Source: Tolumonas osonensis
GTDB taxonomy: Bacteria > Pseudomonadota > Gammaproteobacteria > Enterobacterales > Aeromonadaceae
Assembly: GCF_014202415.1 (NCBI RefSeq)
Contig: NZ_JACHGR010000006.1
Coordinates: 203,939 to 267,938 of the forward strand
Length of the DNA stretch: 64,000 nucleotides
Direction: 5' to 3'
The notes beneath the pieces were generated by a model that saw nothing but the letters and a program-made list of their open reading frames with translations, was not told where the DNA came from and ran no database searches. Shown here piece after piece: positions 36,254 through 46,009 of this stretch. Every line of letters begins with the position of its first letter. Within the stretch, counting starts at the first letter, position 1. A program made the position numbers and the translations under genes.

Positions 36254-36706
36254 TCACAGCGGAAAAATCCTATCCTGCACGACATCTTTCATCACCAATG
36301 TCGACGTTAAGCGCAGCACGCTCGGTAATGAAGATAACTGCTCGTCGTAGAGTTTCTGAAAGGCAATCAGGTCGTGGGTGACCACATACAGAAAGTAGTC
36401 CGGATCACCAAAAAGGCGCTGAGCCTGAATGACTTCCGGTATTTGTACGACTGAATTTTCGAAGGCTTCGACGGCCTTGTGATCGCCTTCCCGTAAAGTG
36501 ACAAAAACGATCGCCGAGAAATTAAAGCCAAGATGCCGGGGATCAAGTCGTGCTTTGTAGCCGGTAATGGTGCCGGATTCTTCCAGTGCTTTTACCCTGC
36601 GATGGCAGGGCGAAAGGCTTAAACCGACCCGCTCGGCTAAATCGGTGATAGACAGGCGCCCATCCATTTGAAGCTCAGCAAGGATCTTGCGGTCAATCTT
36701 GTCCAT
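36254..36706 (-). CDS. Lrp/AsnC-family transcriptional regulator
   Basis: This 150-residue regulator has an N-terminal helix-turn-helix (DKIDRKILAELQMDGRLSITDLAERVGLSLSPCHRRV) and a C-terminal RAM effector domain. It is divergent from the LysE-family exporter gene, with 137 bp between, a common pairing in which the regulator senses the exported amino acid. Confidence 0.92.
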   Translation of the reverse strand: MDKIDRKILAELQMDGRLSITDLAERVGLSLSPCHRRVKALEESGTITGYKARLDPRHLGFNFSAIVFVTLREGDHKAVEAFENSVVQIPEVIQAQRLFGDPDYFLYVVTHDLIAFQKLYDEQLSSLPSVLRLTSTLVMKDVVQDRIFPL

Positions 36707-36843
36707 TGAGGAAAATCTTCCATTCTGATGATTGTTTCAGCAATTATTTGAAAGCACATTCTGCTGTGTGAACGATATTATTCCACGTATCGGTTTGTAG
36801 TTGGAAGAATTTCCTTCATCAGTGTTTTTTGACGGTAGGCTAT

Positions 36844-37461
36844 ATGGAATCAAGTCTGTTTGCTGCATTTTGGATGGTTTCAATCCTTTTTATCATCACG
36901 CCCGGCATTGATTGGGCATATACGATTGCGGCGGGTATCCAGGGACGCGTCGTTATTCCGGCGGTCACCGGTTTATTGCTGGGCCATTTCCTGGCCACTG
37001 TGATTGTGGCTGGTGGCGTGGGTGTGATTGTGGCCAGTAATCCAATCATTCTGACCGGATTAACCCTGCTCGGTGCCGCTTATCTCTTTTGGGTTGGTAT
37101 TGATATGTTGCGGCATCCGGCGACGCCAGCTGCTCAGGAAATACAGGAAAGCAGAACGGGTAAAAACTGGTTTCTCAAAGGGGCCTGTGTGAGCGGACTT
37201 AATCCCAAAGTGTTTCTGCTGTTTCTGGCGCTTTTACCCCAATTTACCGATCCGAAAGGGGTATGGCCCGTCTCGGTTCAGATCATGGCGCTGGGCTTGG
37301 TCCACATCATCAGTTGCGCGTGTGTTTATTTATTGGTCGGATACTTTTCACAGGCAATTCTGCGAACCCGTCCCGGCGCCAGTAAACTTGTGTCCCAGAT
37401 CTCGGGCGTCGCGATGATCTTCATTGCCTCCGGTCTGGTGGCTGAAAAGTTCATCTTCTGA
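36844..37461 (+). CDS. LysE/RhtB-family amino acid exporter
   Basis: This 205-residue inner-membrane protein has about six hydrophobic segments and the LysE pattern (ITPGIDWAYTIAAGIQGR; GACVSGLNPKVFLLFLALLPQF). It exports an amino acid or similar metabolite. The ATG at 36844 gives the usual family start; upstream codons in frame begin only with TTG. The divergent Lrp gene probably regulates it. Confidence 0.9.
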   Translation: MESSLFAAFWMVSILFIITPGIDWAYTIAAGIQGRVVIPAVTGLLLGHFLATVIVAGGVGVIVASNPIILTGLTLLGAAYLFWVGIDMLRHPATPAAQEIQESRTGKNWFLKGACVSGLNPKVFLLFLALLPQFTDPKGVWPVSVQIMALGLVHIISCACVYLLVGYFSQAILRTRPGASKLVSQISGVAMIFIASGLVAEKFIF

Positions 37462-37485
37462 AAGTGGTTTATCAAAGGAACGGCA

Positions 37486-38331
37486 ATGGCTGAACAATTA
37501 TCACCTTATGGAAATAATCCGGTATCTATGTCAACGGTTAGCAGAGTGAGAATCCCTCATCTCCAACAGATGAAAGAGGCGGGAAAGAAATGGGCGATGC
37601 TGACCGCTTATGACATGTACACGGCCGCTATTTTCGAGGAAGCGGGGATCCCCGTACTTTTAATCGGAGATTCTGCTTCAAATAACGTACTTGGTAATGA
37701 CTCATCGCTCCCTATTACCGTGGATGAGCTTCTTCCTCTGGTTCGGGCTGTATCAACATCAACACGTAGACCATTGATTATTGCCGATTTACCATTTGGT
37801 TCTTACCAGGCATCACCGGAGCAATGTTTTCACACTGCGGTTCGTTTTATGAAAGAAGGTGGTGCGCATGCGGTGAAGCTTGAAGGTGGCATCGGGATGG
37901 TTCCTCAGGCAGAGATGCTGGCCCGGTCAGGCATTCCTGTAATGGCGCATATCGGTTTTACCCCACAGGCTGAGCATCAGCTGGGCGGCTACAGAGTTCA
38001 GGGACGTGGCGATAATGCCCGGACGTTGATTGAGGCGGCAAAAGCGTTTGAAGCAGCAGGTGCATTTGCACTTCTGATTGAAATGGTTCCGGGTGAGATT
38101 GCGGCTGAAATCACCCGTTCGGTTTCCATTCCAACCGTGGGTATTGGTGCCGGTAATCAATGCGATGCGCAGGTTTTAGTCTGGCAGGACATGGCCGGAC
38201 TGCGCAGCGGCAAGTTACCTAGATTTGTAAAACAATACGCCGATATGCGGACTTTGCTTTTAAATGCGGCAAAGGAATATGCGTCTGAAGTAGAAACTAG
38301 CATCTTTCCGGGGCCAGAACATACGTTCTAG
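37486..38331 (+). CDS. panB: 3-methyl-2-oxobutanoate hydroxymethyltransferase (ketopantoate synthesis)
   Basis: This 281-residue enzyme makes ketopantoate from 2-oxoisovalerate and methylene-tetrahydrofolate in pantothenate synthesis. Metal and substrate motifs are present ([44 protein letters not shown]). From memory it is much closer to actinobacterial PanB than to E. coli Pan[26 protein letters not shown] and FVKQYAD match the mycobacterial form. It stands alone, without panC, which suggests a transferred or second copy. Confidence 0.88.
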   Translation: MAEQLSPYGNNPVSMSTVSRVRIPHLQQMKEAGKKWAMLTAYDMYTAAIFEEAGIPVLLIGDSASNNVLGNDSSLPITVDELLPLVRAVSTSTRRPLIIADLPFGSYQASPEQCFHTAVRFMKEGGAHAVKLEGGIGMVPQAEMLARSGIPVMAHIGFTPQAEHQLGGYRVQGRGDNARTLIEAAKAFEAAGAFALLIEMVPGEIAAEITRSVSIPTVGIGAGNQCDAQVLVWQDMAGLRSGKLPRFVKQYADMRTLLLNAAKEYASEVETSIFPGPEHTF

Positions 38332-38358
38332 TCACACAGCGTCAGGTTACGATAACGG

Positions 38359-38393
38359 GGGGATATACGCAGTCGGCATATCCCCAATTTCTT
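38359..38393 (+). terminator. Probable terminator after panB
   Basis: An 8-bp stem GGGGATAT/ATATCCCC with an 11-base loop is followed by AATTTCTTG, an imperfect T-run. Confidence 0.65.
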
Positions 38394-38434
38394 GTCCAGA
38401 TGGCGCTGCATCCGTTGATGATGCCATTAGACAA

Positions 38435-39310
38435 CTAATAATTGAGTGTGCCGGAGATACAGGTCACGGCACAACCGCCCACATAGATTTTTCCGCCGGC
38501 TAACTTCAGCGTTAATTCCCCCTTTCTACCCAGTATTTTCCCCTGTGAAGAACGGATAAGCGGCTCTTCTGTGACGCAAATTGAGTGATGGTGCATAAAC
38601 GCGGCAACGCTGCCGTTACCACTGCCACAGACAGGATCTTCGTTGACACCACAAGCCGGCGCAAATGAACGCACTTCAATGTGCGCATCAGAATCCGGAG
38701 TGTACCGGCCATAGATACAAACACCGGTGATCCCCAGGTTTCTATCATGTTCCCGTAAGGCTTCATAATCTGGCATGGTTGAAAGTACAGACTGGGCGTC
38801 TTTTACCTGAGCCACAATCCAGCGGGCTCCCACATCGACCAATGCCGGTGTGAAATCTTTATCTATAGCGCAACCGAGGATGGATTCCAGAGCCTGCGTT
38901 TGTGCTTCGATCAGCGGCGTAATAGCCGGTTCCGGCAGCTCAAAGGAGATCGAGAGATTGCCATCAGCAGTTGGTTCAACCGTTAAGGCGACCAGTCCGG
39001 CTCCACATTCCTGAGTCAAACAACCATTCTTGGGGGCGATCACTCCAGCTTCAATCAGCGCATATGCCGTCCCGATTGTTGGATGACCGGCAAAAGGCAG
39101 TTCGCTGCCTGGGGTAAAAATACGAACCTGATAGTCAGCCGCCGGATTGGTGGCAGGCAGAACAAAGGTTGTTTCTGACAGATTGGTCCATCTGGCGATG
39201 GCTTGCATTTGTTCTGTGGATAATCCGCGTGCATCCATTACCACCGCAACAGGATTACCTTTAAATGGGGTTGTTGTAAAAACATCAACTTGTTTGAATG
39301 GTACGGCCAT
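38435..39310 (-). CDS. PhzF-family isomerase/epimerase
   Basis: This 291-residue protein has the PhzF fold of two similar halves. Visible are FKGNPVAVV at the N terminus, NLSETTFVLP (catalytic glutamate), ELPFAGHPTIGTA and the C-terminal EDPVCGSGNGSVAAFM. Most PhzF relatives in bacteria have unknown substrates. The ATG has AGGAGA upstream. It is convergent with panB and divergent from the MocR regulator, which may control it. Confidence 0.9.
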   Translation of the reverse strand: MAVPFKQVDVFTTTPFKGNPVAVVMDARGLSTEQMQAIARWTNLSETTFVLPATNPAADYQVRIFTPGSELPFAGHPTIGTAYALIEAGVIAPKNGCLTQECGAGLVALTVEPTADGNLSISFELPEPAITPLIEAQTQALESILGCAIDKDFTPALVDVGARWIVAQVKDAQSVLSTMPDYEALREHDRNLGITGVCIYGRYTPDSDAHIEVRSFAPACGVNEDPVCGSGNGSVAAFMHHHSICVTEEPLIRSSQGKILGRKGELTLKLAGGKIYVGGCAVTCISGTLNY

Positions 39311-39488
39311 GAATGTCTCCTTTTCCGACAGGCTGAATCGTCTGATATTACAAATAGCGGAAACGTTGTAACAGAATCAGTTTTCTGATTTTGACAGGAC
39401 ACAGTTCATCGGTGGATGTTTTCTGATTAACTTATATCACTTGATGCACTAAGCTATCTGTGTCTGAAAAATTCATAAAATTTAAATA

Positions 39489-40916
39489 ATGATGTACAGA
39501 TACGCTGAGCTTGCTGACACAATGGCAGATGAAATTGCCCGTGGCTTATGGTTACCCGGGACACGATTTCCTTCCATACGGGCGAGCGCTTCCCGTTTTC
39601 ATGTTGGTATCAATACCGTTAAAAGTGCATACCGGTTACTTGAAGATCGGGGGCTGATTATTGCCCGGCCTCAATCCGGCTATTTCGTTTGTGAACAGGC
39701 GCCTGTACTGAGTGATTCGGGGTTTTCATCAGTGGCAGGTGAAAAAATCTCTCTCAGTGGCGTCAGCCGATTGCTTTCAATCATCTTGTCACATCAACAA
39801 CAGGGCGATTGTATTGATTTGGCTTTGGCCTGTCCTTCCGGGGAAAAATATTATCCTGCCGATAAACTCAGAAAACTGACGGCTGCAGTTCTGCGTTCAG
39901 AATCACAACTGATGACAACTTATGTTTTACCTCCCGGTTCTGAGCGATTACGCCAACAAATTGCCCGGCGGGGATACCGGTTGGGAATGGCGTTAAAAGC
40001 AGAAGATATTCTGCTGACACACGGTACGACGGAAGCGCTCAGTCTGGCAATCCGGGCTGTCACCAAACCTGGCGACATCATCGCGGTGGAAACACCCACC
40101 TTTTACAATTTGTATCCGGCAATCCGGGATCTCGGGCGTGAAATTCTGGAAATTGAAACGTCGACTCATACAGGCCTGTGTCTGGACACACTGCAGCAGT
40201 ATCTTGAACAGAAAAAGGTTTCAGCCGTGATCACGATACCGACGGGACATAATCCGCTAGGTTTTACGATGCCGGTAGAAAATCGGAAGCGGCTGGCTGC
40301 AATGGCGGCATATCACTCAGTCCCGGTCATCGAAGATGCGATGTATGCCGAGCTTCAATATACATCTGGAATGGTTCCAAATATAAAGGCGTTTGATTTC
40401 GATGGCTGGGTGCTTGCTTGTGCCAGCTATACGAAAACAATCGCGCCAGACTACCGGGTCGGCTGGCTGGAAGCGGGAAGATTCCGGGATATCGCCATGC
40501 AACTCAAATTTACGTCCAGTGTGGGGGAGTCCGTCTTATTGACGGAATCACTCGGTAAGTTCTTGGAGAATGGCGGATATGATCATCATCTCCGAAAGAT
40601 TTGTCAGTTTTATGCGGCTCAAATTGATCGAATGAGAGCCTTGATTATGAGGTATTTTCCCAAGGGAACATTGGTTAGTCGACCGCAGGCGGGGTTTGTT
40701 TTATGGCTGGAACTGCCGGCGTCGGTCGATACGCTGGTGTTGTTTCATCAGGCGTTGGAAGAAAAAATCATCTGCATGCCCGGCGTTCTCTGTTCCGGGG
40801 GCAAACGATATCAAAACTGTCTGCGTATGGCTGTTTGTTTTGATCTCACGCCAGCGGTCGTGCAGGGGATTGCAAGACTTGGCTCGCTTGCAACTCAGCA
40901 GATCCAATCATTGTGA
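39489..40916 (+). CDS. MocR-type regulator (GntR helix-turn-helix plus aminotransferase domain)
   Basis: This 475-residue regulator joins an N-terminal GntR winged helix (about residues 1-70, LPGTRFPSIRASASRFHVGINTVKSAYRLLEDRG) to a fold-type I aminotransferase-like domain (about 110-470). The PLP lysine is likely in ASYTKTIAPDYRVGW. Members bind PLP or amino acids and control vitamin or amine genes. It is divergent from the PhzF gene. An alternative start is the ATG at 39492. Confidence 0.9.
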   Translation: MMYRYAELADTMADEIARGLWLPGTRFPSIRASASRFHVGINTVKSAYRLLEDRGLIIARPQSGYFVCEQAPVLSDSGFSSVAGEKISLSGVSRLLSIILSHQQQGDCIDLALACPSGEKYYPADKLRKLTAAVLRSESQLMTTYVLPPGSERLRQQIARRGYRLGMALKAEDILLTHGTTEALSLAIRAVTKPGDIIAVETPTFYNLYPAIRDLGREILEIETSTHTGLCLDTLQQYLEQKKVSAVITIPTGHNPLGFTMPVENRKRLAAMAAYHSVPVIEDAMYAELQYTSGMVPNIKAFDFDGWVLACASYTKTIAPDYRVGWLEAGRFRDIAMQLKFTSSVGESVLLTESLGKFLENGGYDHHLRKICQFYAAQIDRMRALIMRYFPKGTLVSRPQAGFVLWLELPASVDTLVLFHQALEEKIICMPGVLCSGGKRYQNCLRMAVCFDLTPAVVQGIARLGSLATQQIQSL

Positions 40917-40953
40917 ATGTAATACTCACCGTAACTTTTCATCAGGAATAACC

Positions 40954-41373
40954 ATGAAGTCTTATTATGGGAAATGTGCCTGTGGCAATGCGGAATATTC
41001 TATTACGCTGCCACAGGATTTGAGTTGTTATACACCGCGAGCCTGTGACTGTGATTTCTGTACAAGCCGGAAGGTGGAATATTTGTCCGATTCGGCCGGA
41101 AGGATCGAAATCAGGAGTGTGCTGCCCTTGCAGCGTCTAAAACAGGGCTCGAATCAGGCGACGTTTCTGAGTTGCCCCACATGCGCAACGATACTGGGTG
41201 TTGCCTATATCACCGATAAGGTCAGTGTCGGGGCGGTCAATGCGACCTGCCTGGTCGATAAAGCAGCATTGCAACCAGCGATATCCGCCTCGCCAAAACA
41301 GCTGACGGCAGAAGAAAAAGTAGCGAGATGGTTGATGTTGTGGAGCTCGTTGAAAATAACAGAACATGAGTGA
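40954..41373 (+). CDS. GFA/CENP-V-domain zinc protein
   Basis: This 139-residue protein resembles the glutathione-dependent formaldehyde-activating (GFA) family. Its zinc-binding cysteines are in CACGNAEY, CDCDFC and CPTC. Most members have no proven activity. The ATG at 40954 has AGGA 8 bases upstream, and it follows the MocR gene by 37 bp, so co-transcription is likely. Confidence 0.85.
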   Translation: MKSYYGKCACGNAEYSITLPQDLSCYTPRACDCDFCTSRKVEYLSDSAGRIEIRSVLPLQRLKQGSNQATFLSCPTCATILGVAYITDKVSVGAVNATCLVDKAALQPAISASPKQLTAEEKVARWLMLWSSLKITEHE

Positions 41374-41377
41374 ACGG

Positions 41378-41399
41378 AAGGGCTGCGAAGGCAGCCCTT
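41378..41399. terminator. Hairpin between convergent GFA and LysE genes
   Basis: A 9-bp perfect stem AAGGGCTGC/GCAGCCCTT with a GAAG loop, without a T-run on either strand. It may protect or end both transcripts. Confidence 0.5.
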
Positions 41400-41406
41400 G
41401 CGGGAG

Positions 41407-42033
41407 CTATTTGTTGCTGAAGATCAGTTTCAAACCCAGTAACGCCATCACGGAGCCCGCGGTGGTGTCGAAGAAGGTTTTGAATTTCAGATAGGTTTTT
41501 CTTGGCGCTTCCGACGACAGAACAAAAGCGACAATCACATACCAGCCGGCATCAATGCAGAAGGCGAGGGCCGGGATAATAAAATAAAAGGCCGCCGGAA
41601 TGGTTTGCGGCAATAAGGCCGAATAAACACTCGCAAACACAATGGCTGTTTTCGGGTTACTTAACTGCGTCAGCAAACCAAACGAGACGGTTTTACGCAA
41701 AGACATGCTGGTGATTTCAGCATTGAGTTCATGACTCATCGGCAGACGGGCGGAACGTAATGTTTTCACCGCCAGATAAATCAGATATAACCCGCCCAGC
41801 ACTTTCAATGCCCAGAACGCAAAAGGCACTGCAATAAAGATGGCCTGCAAGCCCATCAGCGCCAGCACAGTAAAAATCAGCGAACCCAATCCCATACCGA
41901 GCGCGGTCGCAAGGCCATGATTTCGTGACAACGCAATCGAGTTACGCGCAACGAATAAAAAGCTCGGACCAGGACTCATTGCACCGGCCATTAACGCGCC
42001 GGTAATGGCTAATAACGACATTGAGCTTTGCAT
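41407..42033 (-). CDS. LysE/RhtB-family exporter
   Basis: This 208-residue inner-membrane exporter has six hydrophobic segments and the RhtB pattern (GAMSPGPSFLFVARNSIALSR; TQLSNPKTAIVFASVYSALLP). It probably exports an amino acid. It lies downstream of the EamA transporter on the same strand with 123 bp between, so it may have its own promoter. Confidence 0.9.
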   Translation of the reverse strand: MQSSMSLLAITGALMAGAMSPGPSFLFVARNSIALSRNHGLATALGMGLGSLIFTVLALMGLQAIFIAVPFAFWALKVLGGLYLIYLAVKTLRSARLPMSHELNAEITSMSLRKTVSFGLLTQLSNPKTAIVFASVYSALLPQTIPAAFYFIIPALAFCIDAGWYVIVAFVLSSEAPRKTYLKFKTFFDTTAGSVMALLGLKLIFSNK

Positions 42034-42156
42034 GATTTACCTCATGAACACGCAGGGATATATAAAGCAGGACTCCCCATTGACTGCAGAAATTAGCCAT
42101 GGGGACAAGCAGAGAATAACGCATCGCTGTGGTCAGTGGTATAAGAGTTTTCGTCG

Positions 42157-43113
42157 TCAGCTCGTACTTTGCAGGGGCATGATCCGTTTTATCCGGAATG
42201 ATTTCAGCACCCCCAGCATCAGTATCATCACGCCGATCATCGTCAGGAGTGACGGGAATTCCTGTCGTAACAAGAAGGCGTAGGTTAGCCCGGCCAGTGT
42301 TTCAAATACGATCAATTGCCCGGCCAGCGCCGTTGGTAATCGCTGGCTGGCCTGGTTCCAGCACAATGTTCCTAACCATGAGCACAATAATCCGATCGTG
42401 GACATCAGCGCGATGAATACCCAGGGTCTTGGCCCCAGGGGCATATCGAACGAGGGCTGGACCAGTTGTAACTGATACCAGACTAAGCCATAACCCAGGA
42501 TTGCCAGGGGGAGGGTGGCGATGCCTTGTGCCGTAGCCCACGTGACAGGGCTTTTAGTGGTGTTGACGCGCAACCAGTTGGCATTGCGCATGGGATACCA
42601 TGTCCAGCACGCAACCGCCATGAACGCAAACGCGATACCGGAAAGATACGTCGGCACGTCATAGCCGTGGGTCTTTCCCTGAAGCTCGGCCAGATTGACA
42701 CAGACTAATCCTGCCAGGACCAGTGCCAGCGAAGGCAGCAGATCGCGCCAGGCAAATTTGCCATCCCGGTGGCTATAGCTGATATTTGAACAGATCGTCA
42801 CCACAACGGGTAACACCCCGATGATCATGGATGAGATCGGCACGCCGATCTGTTGTATCGCGCTGGATAAAAAGAAGTAATAAAGCAGATTTCCGATCGC
42901 GGCAAGTTTCAGTGCCTCAAGCCAGTCAGCGCGATTCAGCGCAGACAACCGCCTTCTGTCCTGCCACGCCAGAGGTAAACAGATCAGGCCAAACGCCAGA
43001 TAACGGCCAACAGACTGCAAAGCCGCAGGGTATTCGGGAATGAGTACCGGACCAATAAAAATCAGACCCCACATTGCTCCTGCCGCCAGAGCAAACAACA
43101 CGCCAGTAAACAT
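42157..43113 (-). CDS. EamA/DMT-family transporter
   Basis: This 318-residue inner-membrane protein has about ten hydrophobic segments in two EamA halves. Members export metabolites or drugs. It starts 66 bp downstream of the AraC-family gene's stop on the same strand and may be controlled by that regulator. Substrate unknown. Confidence 0.88.
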   Translation of the reverse strand: MFTGVLFALAAGAMWGLIFIGPVLIPEYPAALQSVGRYLAFGLICLPLAWQDRRRLSALNRADWLEALKLAAIGNLLYYFFLSSAIQQIGVPISSMIIGVLPVVVTICSNISYSHRDGKFAWRDLLPSLALVLAGLVCVNLAELQGKTHGYDVPTYLSGIAFAFMAVACWTWYPMRNANWLRVNTTKSPVTWATAQGIATLPLAILGYGLVWYQLQLVQPSFDMPLGPRPWVFIALMSTIGLLCSWLGTLCWNQASQRLPTALAGQLIVFETLAGLTYAFLLRQEFPSLLTMIGVMILMLGVLKSFRIKRIMPLQSTS

Positions 43114-43179
43114 TAATCCAACCTGCTTCTATTCATAAATGCCGGGTAGCATAGGGGAATCATGGCCAAAATTCTTGTA

Positions 43180-44016
43180 TCAGATTGCGGTCTGGCGACA
43201 AACCGATTTCTGATATCTGGCAGGCGTGGTGCCATACCGGCGCGTAAAAGCCCGGATCAGATGGGATTGATCGGTCAGGCCGGTTTCTGCCGCAACGGTA
43301 GCAGACGACACACCGAGAGACAGCAATTGTTTGGCCTTGAACAGACGGTAAGCCATCAGCATTTGTTGTGGGGTGACATGATATTGCATCTGAAACTGCC
43401 GTAAAAAATGGTACGGGCTCAAATTCACCAGGGAAGCCAGTTCCGGCAGCGTAATGCGCTGCGCAAGATGTTCACGCAGATAGTCTTTCACGCAATCCAG
43501 CCGGTGTCTGGGCCCGGGTTGCGCGGTGTGGCCGGCACAAGTGTATTGGCGGATGAGTGAACCGAGCGACGCTAACAGGCACTCCGAGGCCAATGAATCA
43601 GAGGATTGCCAGATTTGGCTCAGAAGCGAGGAAAGCGTACGGGCGCAGGCCGGATCATGCCGGAGAACGTCCTTAAACCACAAGCTGCGCATCCCCGTCA
43701 TGCTTTCCAGCGTTGCCGGGTCGATATAGATCATCTGATAGCGCCAGCCATTTTCCGTTTCGGCATGGCCGGTGTGCAGTTCATCCGGGTTCATCAAAAC
43801 AACACTCCCGGTTGACGCGACATATTCCGAGCCCCGGTAGCGGAAACGTTCGGCCCCGTGGATCACGGTACCTATCCCAAACGCTTCATGGGTATGAGGC
43901 TCGAAAGTGTGCTGTTCTATATGTGCGCGGTAAAGCTCAATGGCCGGGTGGTCAGCAAGAATACGAAACTGTGCCTGATCTTTTTTCGATTCAAATGTCT
44001 CTGGTACACCCTGCAT
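43180..44016 (-). CDS. AraC-family transcriptional regulator with cupin sensor
   Basis: This 278-residue regulator has an N-terminal AraC-binding cupin (about residues 20-150, HTFEPHTHEAFGIG) and two C-terminal helix-turn-helices (about 170-275; ITLPELASLVNLSPYHFLRQF). It resembles the regulator at 60598, which also lies beside a small exporter. The ATG at 44016 has CAGGGA upstream; a GTG at 44031 is the alternative. It probably controls the EamA exporter that follows. Confidence 0.88.
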   Translation of the reverse strand: MQGVPETFESKKDQAQFRILADHPAIELYRAHIEQHTFEPHTHEAFGIGTVIHGAERFRYRGSEYVASTGSVVLMNPDELHTGHAETENGWRYQMIYIDPATLESMTGMRSLWFKDVLRHDPACARTLSSLLSQIWQSSDSLASECLLASLGSLIRQYTCAGHTAQPGPRHRLDCVKDYLREHLAQRITLPELASLVNLSPYHFLRQFQMQYHVTPQQMLMAYRLFKAKQLLSLGVSSATVAAETGLTDQSHLIRAFTRRYGTTPARYQKSVCRQTAI

Positions 44017-44087
44017 GACGAATCCCTGCACAAAATAAGGACGTGGTGATAGGCGTCGAGTCAGCGACTACCGGGCGTCACATGAAA

Positions 44088-44300
44088 TCAGGCTGCCACG
44101 ATTTTGTATTCGGTGCTCATGACTTCAATAATATCGCCAGAGACGATTTTCTTGCGTTTTTGGGTTTCCACCAGTCCGTTCACCAAAACCAGACCATCTT
44201 CGATCATGGCTTTTGCTTCGCCACCACTAGCGGCAAGGTTTTCAAATTTCAGGATTTTGAACAATTCAACCGGCTCACGGGTAATCACGATTTCTTTCAT
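44088..44300 (-). CDS. S4-domain RNA-binding protein (YbcJ-like)
   Basis: This 70-residue protein is almost entirely one S4 RNA-binding fold (ILKFENLAASGGEAKAMIEDGLVLVNGLVETQKRKKI). Proteins of this size resemble YbcJ of E. coli, thought to act in ribosome or RNA metabolism. The ATG at 44300 has AGGA upstream. Confidence 0.85.
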   Translation of the reverse strand: MKEIVITREPVELFKILKFENLAASGGEAKAMIEDGLVLVNGLVETQKRKKIVSGDIIEVMSTEYKIVAA

Positions 44301-44659
44301 TAATGCGTTTTCCTGTTTGCAGAAAATAATCACTGTCAGTGCGAACGCAGTTTATACCACATTAGCGCCACATTCCGGAGCTTCTGCCGGTGAGTTTCAC
44401 AGGCTTTGCCTGTCCCTCTTATGTAATCGATTACATATTATGCGTGGTTAATCCACAGAATACGTGTAAATTTAAGGGATAACAGCCTGCGAGGCGTGAT
44501 GCGCTTTGATCCGGAATTTGTGTTTTGTGTTAGAAAAGTCAGTAAAAATTATGACTTTGTCGTCATGAAACAGGACAATGGCCTCACTATTAGCGGAAGA
44601 CCTCTTTCTGCATTGAATTAAACAGTAAACGTTGAATTATAAGTGGAGACACATTTTTT
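44301..44659. other. Intergenic region upstream of galR
   Basis: This 359-bp stretch lies between the divergent S4-domain gene and galR. It holds the GalR-like operator at 44421-44436 and must hold the galR promoter. I see no small gene in it. Confidence 0.6.
44421..44436. promoter_or_regulatory. GalR-like operator upstream of galR
   Basis: ATGTAATCGATTACAT is a perfect 16-bp palindrome (18 bp with flanking T/A) that fits the GalR/GalS consensus GTGnAAnCGnTTnCAC. It implies autoregulation of galR. Two closely related sites lie at 45994 and 54884. Confidence 0.75.
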
Positions 44660-45664
44660 ATGGCGACCATCAAGGATGTAGCCCGTCTGGCGGGCGTATC
44701 GGTGGCAACTGTTTCCCGTGTGTTGAATAACTCATCGCAAACCAGTCCCGAATCGCGGGAAGCGGTGAAAAAAGCCATGGATGAACTGAAATATCATCCG
44801 AATGCCAATGCACGGGCACTTTCACATCAGGGCAATGAAACGCTGGGTATTGTGGTAGCGGATGTGTCATCACCGTTTTTCGGCATTATGGTCAAAGCGG
44901 TCGATCAGGTTGCTTACGATACCGGTAATTTTTTGCTGGTCGGTAATGGTTATCATGATGCCAAACGGGAACGTAAAGCCATCGAACAACTGTTACGTCA
45001 CCAATGTGCCGGCATTGTGGTGCATGCGATGAAGCTGTCCGATGAAGAGCTGGCGCATTTTATGGACCATGTGCCAGGCATGGTGATTATCAGCCGTACT
45101 GTGCCGGGCTATGAGTCCCGCTGCGTAAATCTGGACAACCGGTTTGGTGCTGCGCTGGCAACGAATCACCTGATACAACAAGGACATAGGTCAATTGCTT
45201 ACATTGGTTCCATGCAGCAGATTGCTGATGCGATTGAGCGGCAGCAAGGCTACACGGATGCGTTAATCCAGAATGGTATTCCGGTTGATGAGCGACTGAT
45301 CATTCAAAGTTCGCCGGATGAGCTGGGCGGGGAACGGGCGGTCATTGAGTTATTGAATCAGGGAAGAAAGATGACAGGCATTGTCTGTTATAACGATCCG
45401 ATAGCTGTAGGCGCATTATCCACGTTGATAGATAACGATATTAAAGTACCGAATCAGATATCGGTCATCGGTTTTGACGACGTTCTGATCAATTATCTGC
45501 AACCCCGCTTAACCACAATCCGCTATCCGGTCGTGGAGATGGCTAGACAGGCAGCCAGACTGGCAATCGCATTAGCGCATGGTGAGCCAGCACCGGATGT
45601 CACCAATCTGTTTACTCCGACTCTGGTGCGTCGTTATTCGGTTGCACCCGCCGTATCATCCTAG
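44660..45664 (+). CDS. galR: Galactose repressor, LacI family
   Basis: This 334-residue repressor matches E. coli GalR/GalS along its length: the helix-turn-helix start ATIKDVARLAGVSVATVSRV, the hinge YHPNANARALS, then GNGYH, IGFDDVLI and the end TNLFTPTLVRRYSV. GalR represses galactose genes and is released by galactose. Here operators upstream of itself, the ABC/beta-galactosidase operon and the alpha-galactosidase gene define its probable targets. Confidence 0.9.
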   Translation: MATIKDVARLAGVSVATVSRVLNNSSQTSPESREAVKKAMDELKYHPNANARALSHQGNETLGIVVADVSSPFFGIMVKAVDQVAYDTGNFLLVGNGYHDAKRERKAIEQLLRHQCAGIVVHAMKLSDEELAHFMDHVPGMVIISRTVPGYESRCVNLDNRFGAALATNHLIQQGHRSIAYIGSMQQIADAIERQQGYTDALIQNGIPVDERLIIQSSPDELGGERAVIELLNQGRKMTGIVCYNDPIAVGALSTLIDNDIKVPNQISVIGFDDVLINYLQPRLTTIRYPVVEMARQAARLAIALAHGEPAPDVTNLFTPTLVRRYSVAPAVSS

Positions 45665-45929
45665 TTTTTATCTTACCCTTGTGACAGGGTTGTATGGAAA
45701 CGATGCCATGTGAGCGCGCTTTTCGGCGGCTCTATGGCATGGTTAGCATGAACTCATAATCACTCTCCGCCTTTGTTAGCGTAATCTTATATTTGCCCTC
45801 AGTGTTTTTGTTTTAAAATCCTTAAATTTCATAAAGTTATTGGTTTTTTGCGCTGTTTGCACCTTCCTGTTTTTACTTTCTTGCCGATTTTGATGTATGT
45901 CACGTTTGCTGACATCTTTTGCGTTTGAA

Positions 45930-45945
45930 TTTGATGATTATCACA
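45930..45945. promoter_or_regulatory. CRP-like site upstream of the galactoside operon
   Basis: TTTGA-TGATTA-TCACA matches the CRP consensus TGTGA-N6-TCACA except at one position. Its centre is about 57 bp upstream of the transcription start inferred from the TATATA box at 45983. The poor -35 region fits activator dependence. Confidence 0.5.
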
Positions 45946-45993
45946 TTTAAAGGCAAGACACATATCTATTCGGCGTCCTGTTTATATAGGATT

Positions 45994-46009
45994 GCGTAAT
46001 CGTTTACAT
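45994..46009. promoter_or_regulatory. GalR-like operator of the galactoside transport operon
   Basis: GCGTAATCGTTTACAT differs from the galR and alpha-galactosidase operators at one to three positions. It overlaps the inferred transcription start. A weaker partial copy (GTAAACGGGTT) begins near 46017. Confidence 0.72.
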
